From CAYVQA01 sp045119035 (GTDB lineage: Bacteria; Bacillota_I; Bacilli_A; ML615J-28; CAG-313), in NCBI GenBank assembly GCA_045119035.1, contig JBGVCU010000057.1:1-64000 (forward strand): DNA of 64,000 nt, in the 5' to 3' direction. A program made the translations under genes and the position numbers. Of the stretch, positions 1 through 12,000 are shown in pieces. A model generated the notes under the pieces. It was not told the origin of the DNA, did not search any database, and saw only the letters and a program-made list of their open reading frames with translations. Within the stretch, counting starts at the first letter, position 1. Each line of letters begins with the position of its first letter.

Positions 1-3000
1 CTTTATCTTATTCGCTGTTGAATTAGTTGGATTAGATACTACTGGTATTGACTTAAGTGGTGTTGATTATGCTAATGAATTACAAATTATTGCTAATGCA
101 ATCGCTAAGATTGGAACAGCACTTCCTCAAGACGTTGAATCAATTAAAGATACAATGGATTGGGCTATGAATTATAAATTCAATGATGATCAACTTGTAA
201 TCGTAGTTGAAGCTATCGCTGAATTATTAACTCTAGAAACTTTAGAAAGAGTAATTATTCCTCTATACACTAATAACTTCGAAGCTGGAATTACTGGTGC
301 TTTAGGAACATTTGCTGATTTCGCTAAATTAACTAATTACTCAAGTGCAGCTGCATTAATTGATGACGTTCAATCAGTTCTATATGCTGTTCGTGATGTA
401 ATTGCAACTCCTGATTTCAACACTACTCAACTTGTTGTTGATTTCATGAAGGATACTCAAGTTGAATTAATTGATTATGATCACGAAACTATCCATGCAT
501 TAATTGAAACATTATTCGCATTAAATTACTTAAGTGATTTCGAAGGTGTAATCTATGATGCATTAAATAGCATGAATTTAATCAAAGACTTCTCTAAACA
601 AGACTTTATGTTTGAATTAAGTCTTGCTGATGATGGAAAAGCATTTGCTGATTTAATTACATATGTTCTTGGAACATTAGTTGAACCAGTTCTTCCATAT
701 GTTTTAAGTATTAAATATATGGCAAATAGTGCAATTCAAGATATCATTGACATTGCAACTAAAGATAATACAGTAGCATTAGACTTAGTTAACGGTGTAG
801 ATGGAATCTTAAGACCAATTTTCGAAACTACACTTGCAAAAGTTGGTTACCAAATTGGACTTCCATTAGTAAATGATATCTTAGAAGGATTATTCAGTGG
901 TAAACTTTTAGGATTAGTACGTACTGATATTACTTCAGAAGAAGTAGTTGAAGACATTAATATCGTACTTGACATCGTAGAAACTGCTGTTAATGAAATT
1001 GGTGTTAACCACATTTACACATGTGTAACTAATAACCAATTAATGTACTTAAATGTACGTTCAATCATTGATGTTGTAACATACGCTATTCCAAGAATTG
1101 CTGAATTTAATATCATTGAAAATAATATCGACGATTTAATCCTTGCTGGACTTCAAATCGCTGGATTAGATACAACAGGTATTAATTTAAGCAGAGTTGA
1201 TTATGCTAATGAATTACAACATATCGCAAATACAATTACTAAGATCGATTCTGCACTTCCAGAAGACGTTCAAACTGCAAATGACTTAATTGGATGGGCT
1301 CAAAACTATCAATTTACAGATGAACAAATCGTAATTGTTGTTGAAGCAATCGCTGAATTATTAGATCTTGCAACTCTTGAAGCAATTATTATTCCTCTAT
1401 ACACTAACAATTTCGAATCAGGAATCGCTGGTGGATTAGGATCATTTGCTGAATTTGCTAAATTAACTAATTACTCAAGTGCAGATGCATTAATTGATGA
1501 TGTTCAATCAGTTCTATATGCTGTACGTGATGTAATTGCAACTCCTGATTTCAACGTAGTTCAAATGATCGTTGACTTCATGAAAAATACTGAAGTAGAA
1601 GCAATCGATTATAACCATGAAACTATTCATGCGTTAATTGAAACTTTATTCAGATTAAATTATTTCAATGATTATGAAGATGTTATTTATGATGTATTAA
1701 CTAACATGGGATTAATCAAAGAAATGTCAAAACAAGACTTCATGTTTGAATTAAGTCTTGCTGATGATGGTAAAGAATTTGCTGATTTAATTACTTACGT
1801 ATTAAGCGAATTAGTTGAACCAATTCTTCCATATGCATCAAGCTTTAAAGCTCTTCCAACTGACTTAGTTTCTCAAATTATTGATCTTGCAACTCAAACA
1901 AATAGTTTTGCTTTAGGATTAGTAAATGGTACAGATGGATACTTAAGACCATTATTTGAAACTACACTTGCAAAAGTTGGTTACCAAGTTGGACTTGTAT
2001 TATTACAAGATTTATTAGATTCATTATTCGGTGGAAAACTTGATAATATTGTACGTACAGATATCTCTGTTGAACAATGTATCGAAGATATCAATGTTGT
2101 ATTAGATATCGTTGAAACTGCTGTTAATGAATTAGGTGTTAACCATGTTTATACATGTGTATCAAGCGGAAATATCATGGGATTAAATATCCACGGTATT
2201 ATTGATACAGTTGTTTATGCATTACCAAGAATTGCTGAATTTAATATCATTGAAGCTAATATCGATCAATTAATCCTTGTTGGACTTGCAATCGTTAACT
2301 TAGATACAACTGGTATTGATTTAAGTAATATTGATTATGCTAATGAATTACAAATTCTTGCCAATACAATCGCTAAGATTGGAACAGCAATTCCTCAAGA
2401 CGTTGAATCTATCAATGATACAATGGATTGGGCTATGAATTATAAATTCAATGATGATCAATTAGTAATCCTAGTTGAAGCAATCACTGAATTATTAGAT
2501 CTAGCAACATTAGATGCTATGATCATCCCTCTATATACTAATAACTTCGAATCTCAAGTTACTGGTATGTTAGGTTCTTTAGGTGAATTTGCTGTATTAA
2601 GTAATTATACAAATAACGAAAGCTTAATTAATGATGTTCAATCAATCTTATTAGCTGTTCGTGATGTAATTGCTACTCCTGATTTCAACACTACTCAAAT
2701 TATTGTTGACTTCATGAATAATACAGAAGTTGAAGCAATCGATTATGATCATGAAACTATCCATGCATTAATTGAAACTGTATTCAGCTTAACTTACTTA
2801 AATGACTTTGAAGGTGTAATTTATAATGTATTAGAAGCTATGGAATTAACTAAAGGAATCTCTAAAGAAGACTTTATTAATGAATTAAGTGTTGCTTCTG
2901 ATAGTGAAGCATTCGCTGATTTAATCACTTATGCACTTGCTACATTAGTTGAGCCAATTCTTCCATATGCATCTGACTTTAAAGCAATCCCTTCTGACAT

Positions 3001-6000
3001 CGTTTCACAAATTATTGACATCGTAGTTGCTGATAATTCAGTAGCACTTGCGTTAGTTAATAGTGTTAACGGATACTTAAGACCAGTTGTTGCATCTACA
3101 ATTGCAAAAGTTGGTTACCAAATTGCTTTACCTATGGTTGATTCTATTTTAGAAACATTACTAGAAGGTAAACTTGTAGGATTAGTTCATACTGATTTAG
3201 CATCTAGTAAGTATGTAGATGATATTAATATGATTCTAAATATCCTAGAAGCTGCAGTTAATAATATTGGTGTTAACCATGCATATACATGTGTAACATC
3301 AAATGATATTATGAGCTTAACAGTTCATGGTATTATTGATACAGTTGAAGTAGCATTAGGTTATGTTCCTCAACTTAACGTAATTAATAAATCTATTGAT
3401 GATTTAATCATTGTTGCATTAGAAATTGCAAAACTTAATGTTGAAAATATCAATTTAAGAGATGTTGATTATGTATCTGAATTTGAAATTATTGCAGATT
3501 CAATTGCACGTTTCCAAGAAGTTCTTCCACAAGATCAAGCTCATGTAAGAACAACAATTAATAATGTTTTACACTTCTTAATGAATGTTAACTTTGTTGA
3601 TACTCAATTAGTTGGAATGCTTGAAGCATTAAATAACTTACTTACTCTTCAAACTATTGAAGTAGTTGTAATGCCATTATATGTAAATAACTTCCAAGAC
3701 AGTGTTGTTAATATGCTTGGTTCATATGGAGATTTTGCTAAGTTAGAAAACTATGTAACTCCAAAAGCATTAATTGACGATGTACGTTCAATTGTTGAAG
3801 CATTAAGAACTTTAGTAATTACTCCTGATTTCGAAGCAACTCAAATCGTTCTTGATTTCATGAATAATACTGAAGTAGAAGCAATTGATTATGATCATGA
3901 ATCTGTTCATAATTTAATTGAAACAGTATTTGAATTAAATTACTTAAGAGACTTTGAAGATGCAATGTATAATGCATTAGATAATATGAAACTTATTAAA
4001 GGATTATCTTTAGAAGATTTCAAATTCTATCTAAACATTGCAAGTGATGCAGAAGAATTTGCTGATTTAATTACATACGCATTAAGCGCACTAGTTGAAC
4101 CAATTCTTCCATATGCTTCAAGCTTTAAAGCACTTCCAAGCGATTTAGTATCTCAAATCATTAACCTTGCAACTCAATCTGATGAATTTGCATTAGGTTT
4201 AGTTAATAGTGTTGATGGTATCTTAAGACCAATTTATAGAACAACTGTTGCTAGAGTTGGTTACAGAATTGGACTTCCATTATTACATTCATTACTTGGA
4301 TCTGTATTAGATGGTAAATTCCAAGGATTAGTTCACACTGATCTACAACCTGAACAATGTATTGAAGACTTAGATGTAGTATTCGATATTATTGAAACTG
4401 CTATTAATGAATTAGGTGTTAACCATGTTTATACATGTGTAACAAATAATCAAATTATGAACTTAAATGTTCATGGTATCATTAATACTGTAGTTTATGC
4501 ATTACCAAGACTTGCTGAACTTAATATCATTGAAGCTAATATTGGCGGATTAATCCTTGCTGGATTAGAACTTGTTAAATTAGATACAACTGGTATTGAT
4601 TTAAGCGGTGTTGATTATGAATCTGAATTACAAATTATTGCAAATGTTATCGCTAAGATTTCAACTGCAATCCCTCAAGAAATTGAATCTATCAATGATA
4701 CAATTGAATGGGCTAAGAATTATGAATTTAACGATGATCAATTAGTTATCCTAGTTGAAGCTATCGCTGAATTATTAACTCTTGATACAATCGAAAAAGC
4801 AATTATTCCTCTATATACTAATAACTTCGAATCTTTAGTTACTGGTGCATTAGGACAATTTGCTGACTTCGCTAAATTAAGTAATTACTCAAGTGCAAAA
4901 GCATTAATTGATGATGTTCAATCAGTTCTATATGCTGTACGTGATGTAATTGCAACTCCTGATTTCAATACAACTCAATTAATTAAAGACTTCATGACTG
5001 ATAGTCAAGTTGAATTAATTGATTTCGATCATGAAACTATCCATGCATTAATTGAAACTGTATTTGAATTAAATTACTTAACAGACTTCGAAGGTGAAAT
5101 GTACGATGTATTAGTTGAATTAGGATTAATTAAATCTGAAACAGCTTCTAACCGTAGAGCAGCTCGCCGTTCTAATGATGTATTAAGTAAACAAGAATTC
5201 ATGTTTGAATTAAGTCTTGCTGATGATGGTAAAGAATTTGCTGATTTAATTACTTATGTACTTGCTACATTAGTTGAACCAGTTCTTCCATATGCATCAA
5301 GCTTCAAACATATCCCTGCAAGTCTAGTTCAACAAATTATTGATATTGCAACAGCTGATAATTCAGTTGCACTTGCATTAATTAATAGTGTTGATGGATA
5401 CTTAAGAGCAATCTTAGAAACTACACTTGCTAAAGTAGGTTACCAAATTGCATTACCATTATTAGATGATATGTTACAAACTTCATTCGGTGGTAAACTT
5501 GATGGTGTATTACGTACAAATATTACATCTGAAGAATGTATCGCTGATATTAATGTTGTTCTTGATATCGTTGAAACTGCTGTAAATGAATTAGGTGTTA
5601 ACCATGTTTATACATGTGTAAATGACAACAAACTTACTTACTTAAATATGCGTGCTATTATTGATGTAGTAGTATATGCATTACCAAGATTAGGTGAATT
5701 AAATATCGTTAAAGATAGTATCGGTCAATTAATAATTAGTGGATTACAAATCGCTGGATTAGATACAACTGGTATTAACTTAAATGGTATTGATTACATC
5801 TCTGAATTACAATTAATTGCAAACTCAATTGTTAAACTTGATTCTGCAATTAGTGAAGATGTTGTTACAATTAATGACTTCATCGGATGGGCTCAAAATT
5901 ATCAATTTAATGATCAACAAGTAGTAATAGTTGTTGAAGCATTAGCTGAATTATTAAGCCTTGAAACAATCGAAAAAGCAATTATTCCTCTATACACTAA

Positions 6001-9000
6001 TAACTTTGAATCTTTAGTTACTGGTGCATTAGGACAATTTGCTGGATTCGCTAAATTAACTAATTACTCAAGTGCAAAAGCATTAGTTGATGATGTTCAA
6101 TCTGTTCTTTATGCTGTACGTGATGTAATTGAAACTCCTGATTTCAACGTAGTTCAAATGATCGTTGACTTCATGAATAATACACAAGTTGAAGCTATCG
6201 ATTATAACCATTCAACTGTTAATGCGTTAATCGTTAGTGTATTAAGCTTAAATTACTTCTCTGATTATGAAAATGTAATTTATGACACATTAGCTAACAT
6301 GGGTTATGTTGGTGACTTAACTAAAGAAAACTTCATGTTTGAATTAAGCTTAGCAAGTGATGCTGCGGTATTAGCTGACTTAATCACTTATGTTGCATCT
6401 ACATTAGTTGAACCAATTCTTCCTTATGTTTCAAGCTTTAAAGCAATTCCTGCTGACTTAGTTGATCAAATTATTAAACTTGCAACTCAATCTAATAGCT
6501 TAGCTTTAGGTCTTGTAAATAATGTTGATGGATACTTAAGATCAGTAGTTAGAACTACTCTTGCTAAAGTTGGATATCCAATTGGATTATCATTATTAGA
6601 AGATAAATTACCTACTCTAGTAGATGGTAAATTAGTAGGATTAGTACACACTGATATTAATAATGCTCAAGCAATTGATGATATTAATGTAGTACTTGAT
6701 ATCGTTGAAAAAGCTATTAATGAATTAGGTGTTAACCATGTTTATACATGTGTTACAGATAACAATATTATGGGATTACATGTTGAAGGAATTATTAACA
6801 CAGTTATTTATGCTCTTGAACGTGTTACTGAATTAAATATTGTTAATGAATCATTTGATGACTTCGTTGTTCTTGGATTAGATCTTGCTAAATTAGATTC
6901 TAAAGATATTGATCTAAGCAATATCGAATATGCAGATGAATTTACAGTAATTAATATTGCTTTAGAACAAGCTAGAGAATTATTAGTTAAATATATTGAT
7001 AAAGCTGATATTACATTAAATGATGTATTAGATTGGGCTAAATCAATTAAAGAAAATGCAACTACTCCTATGGTAGTAGATGCTATCGAAATCGTTGAAA
7101 CATTAACTACATTAGAAACAATTTCAACAGCAATTATTCCTTTATATGTTAATAACTTTGAAGAAAAGGTAAGTGCTAAATTAGGTGACTTCGCAGGATT
7201 CGCTAAGTTATCTATGTATGAAGATACTCAAGTGCTTGCTGCTGGTGAAGTTCTTGTAAAAGATGTTCAAGATTTACTTGCTGCAATTAAACAAGTAGCA
7301 ATCAATATGGATGTTGTTGGAATGTATAGAGATTATGAAAATAATACTAAACTTGTTCCAATCGACTTCACAGATTCTTCAATTTCTGGATTATTAGAAA
7401 CTGTATTCAGTTTACAATACTTTGCAAATGCTGAAGAAACAATCTATGACTTATTAACAATTAAAGAATTTGTTAATGAAATGTCATTAGAACAATTTGC
7501 ATCAAGCTTCGATCTTGCAAGCGATGCAAGCAAATTAACTGATTTAATCACATATGTACTTGACTTAATCGTTTCTCCATACTTTGATTATGCATCTGAT
7601 ATTAAATCTAATATGGATACATTCAAAGAAAAATTAATTAGTGATGTTTGCACTCCTGCATTCGTTTCTGGATTAGTTGACGTTGATGGTTACTTACGTG
7701 TATTAGCTGATTCTTCATTATTAGAAACAGCAATGATGATTGGATTAGACTTTGCTAGTGATAAAGTAGCTAGTATCTTAGGTGAACAATATCGTGAAAA
7801 CGTAACTTACTTTAATGATGGTTCATTCGTATTAACAAGTGAACAAGTTGCTGAAGATATGAACGCAATCTTTGATATTGTTGTTGCCGCAAATAATATT
7901 GGATTAAATAACTTAATCGATATGAATAAATTAACTAACGAAGTTAAATTAACTGATTTAGCTCACTTAGTTGAAACTGTATTACCTCTTGCTATTAACT
8001 TAAATATCTTACGTGGAAGCGAAAATATTGGAGACTTCATCCATAAATTTGCATCTGAAAAAGGTATGAATCTTGATAGAGAAGAATTAGTTACATTTGA
8101 TTATGCTGGTATTATGAATGTAATCGCTGAATCTGTTGTGGAAATTGCTGAAGCATTAGAACCAAATTACATTGTAATTGCTGACTTAAAAGATATTAAA
8201 TCAGATGTACCTATGTTAGTTGCTTTAGGTGTAGTTGTTGCATACATTATTGTTGAAAACCCTGAACTTGACTTTGTAGTTGATGGTGCTTACCAATTTG
8301 CATATGACAAATACATTAAAGGAAATAACGAATTTGTTGATGAATTAGCTAATATTGATTTCTATAATGAAATTGCTGGTGCAACATTCGCACAAGATTT
8401 AAGAGCAATCTTAACAGATGCATTAGACCTAGTAGAATTTGCTCTTCCATATATTGAAGATGAATCAACTGAAATTGATTACCAAGCTACAATGGCTTAC
8501 GTAAATGAATTAATCAACACAGTATTTGACACAGTATTCTATAGTGCTAAAGAAACTATCTTAGTTGAAAAACTAGTTGAAGTTCTTGGTAATAAAGATC
8601 TTATTGCAGAAAATACAACTGTTGAAGAAATCACAGCTATCTTAAGCCTTGAAAATGATAGTGAAGTATTAGGTAACTTCTTAGCAGTTCTTGCTAGTGA
8701 TGTATTATCTAGAGCTGACTTCCCTTACCATACAGTAGCTGAAATTAAAGAAGCAAATGTTACTACTATTAAAGATTATGTATTAAATAATAAAGAAGTA
8801 TTAGTAGCTCTTGCAAACTCTCTTGATACTTTAGCTGGATTAGATTCAAGTAATGATGCATTCTCATTACTAGAAGTTATCTATCGCTTAGGTATTGCTA
8901 AAGCAAATGAATACTTAGTAGATTCATTTGGAACATTATTTGAAGGATTAGTTTCTACAGATGAATTAACATCAGCTGACGTTCGTTCTGATTTAGAAAA

Positions 9001-12000
9001 TATCTTCGATATCGTTCAATTAGCAGTTGAACATAACTTAGTTGAAGTTGCAATGAATAAAGACTTCATGAACTTAGACTTAGTAACAATTAACGAAATG
9101 TTAGTTGTAGTTGAAAAAGTATTTGCTGTTAAAGCAATCGCTGAAGATTTAAGTCCTGCTGTTGATTACTTATTAGTATCTAACGGTATCTACTTAGATC
9201 AAACTAAATATGACGCATTAACATTAAGAACAGATATTAATAATATCGTTTCTAGTGCAAGTGCTTTAATTGATTCATTAGTAAATTACTTCGGTAATAT
9301 GACTATCAATGAATTAAAAGATAAAGCTAACCAATATGATAGCTTCATCACTCATAATATTGTAGTTGCTGCAATTGAATTAGTTCAAACTGTAGTAAAT
9401 ACATCAATTGTTAATGAATTAGCATTAGATATTTATGGTCAATTAGATATCAATGTTCCTGAATCATTAGAAGTATTAGCAGATTTAAGCTTCTATGAAG
9501 ATAATGCTCAATTAGTTGCTGATTTAAACAGCATTTTAGATGCACTTCATCAAGCAGTATATCGTACAAATATTTGTGTAATGGTTAAAGATTACATTAA
9601 CAAAACAACTTATTGCGAATTTAATGAATTTGTTAATGCTGAAATTGCAAATATCATCGAAGCTATTTTAGGTACAACTTATGTAGCTAATAAAGACTTT
9701 GATCTTGCTGTTATGGCATTAGATGAATTAAATGTTGCTTATATTAAATCAGATGTACTTGTTGATCTTGCTGCTGATAAACATATTATTGCTGAATTCG
9801 TTCGCAATGTATTAGATATCATTACAAGCTTCGACGGATACAACTATGTAACTAACTTAATTACTAAAGACTTTGATTATAAAGCTCTAATTACTGAAAA
9901 ATTAACTATTGCTGACCAAGTAAGATTAGCAGAAGAAGTTTCTAAACTAATGGATACAACTGTTGCTGAAACAATGGCTGTTATTGGATATGATTTAGTT
10001 CTTGATAAACTTCCTCAAATTGTTAAACCATTCTTCTATAAAGTTGTTGAAGCTAAAGACTTAACAGCTGATGCTAAAGCTGTAATTAATGTATTAATTA
10101 CTCTATTAGAAAACGGTATTGTTGAAGACTTAGTTACTCCAATCTTAAATAAAGAAAATGTAATGTTTGAAGCTCAAAAGATTAATATTAATGATTATGT
10201 AACATCAATTGAAGCAGTATTTGATTTAATTCCTGTTCTTAATATGTTAGATATTAATACAGCTACTGATTACATTAACTTACTTGAAACAGAATTAGAA
10301 ATGACAGTTTCTTCAGAACTTCGTAACAAATTAATCGATGTTGATTATGTTGAAGAAATTAAATTAGTTAAACAAGTAGTTCTTCAATTAATCGCTGATT
10401 CAACAGCTGTTCTTGCTGATGAACTTGGAAGATTAACTATGAACTCATTAATCAGCTACTTCAATAAAGCTAAAGATAATGCTTTAGATAAAGCTGAAAT
10501 CTCTGCAATTATTGGTGTTGCTACTGATGCAGTTGTTACTATTTTAGATAACTCTAACTTAGTAAGAGCATTAGCAATTGACTTAATTAACCACTTCGTA
10601 AGTAAATTAGACGATGCATTAATCGTTGAAATCTTAACACTTGATAAAGAATTTACATACAACTTATTAGTTGAAGACGTTAAAGCATTATTAAGAGTTG
10701 TTCATAATGCAGTTGATACTGACTTATATCAAATTGCTTATAACTATAATGAATTTGCTCAATCAGGAATGACTATTGATGTTGATTCTGAAGATGCATT
10801 AGCAGAAATCATCTATGATGTTGTATCTACAAACTTCTTAAGCTTCGATAATAATACTAAGTATGTACTTCTTGCTTCAATCTTATTTGATACATTAGAT
10901 TTAGATTACTTAGTAGATACTGAAGTAGAATTAATGGGTGTTGATCTAGTAAATGAAGCAACTAAACTTGCTGGTTTAGCTGATGAAATTATTTACTTAT
11001 TCAATACAATTTCAGGATTAGAATTCAAGTTTGATATTCCACTTGTTGGTAATACAGAATTTATGGCTAACGTAATTAGTGTATATGATGTATTAATTTC
11101 ACTTGAATCTATTCAAGCAGTAATTCAACCTATTACTAATAGCGTAATTTTACCTGCTGTATATTCATTCACTGTTGAAATGAAACAACCAGATGCTAAC
11201 TTACATAGAGGTTATACTCGTGAAGAAGCATTAGATTTAATCAATGAATTTAGTGATGTATTACATGCATTCATGGATATGGGTGTATTCAGTAACAATG
11301 GTATTTCATTCTCTGATGGATACTATACTAGTGAACATGTATTTACTATCCATAATTTCATCTTCTCAAGAATGTCTTTAGGAGAAAATATTGATTCTAA
11401 ACTTGTAAATGTACTTGAAAATATTTACTTACTTGGTACAATCCCAATGAACTATGAAGATGTTTCATTAGAATACGAAATAGATTCATTCGGATATATC
11501 AAAGCAGCTGTAACAAGCTTAATTGATACAATTAAATTATACCTAGATAGCAATGACTATACTGGATTATTCGATAGTAGTATCGAAAATGAAGTAGTAG
11601 ACACATATAATACAATTCTTGATTCTAAACTTGCAACTCAACTATTATTACCACTTGTTAATATGGCGTACTTTGCATTTGCAGAAGACAACATCTTTGT
11701 ATTATTTGACGCTGCTGATGGAGTTACAATTGATTCATTTGCTGAATATGTAATTAAACCATTATTCGAAGCAGGTAGATTATTCAGTAACGCTGTAAGC
11801 ATTTATGGTGACGGTGTTGACTTCTACTTACCTGCATTCGATGATATTAAAGAAGCAATCGATACTCTAGTTAACTCTAGATGGGCTATCGGTCATACTG
11901 ATGAATTATTAAGAGTTGCTGTATTAAATGCAATTAAAGTAAGATTATCAGATGATGTTGATGCTTTACATGAAATTGAAATCATTAAATCATTAATTGA

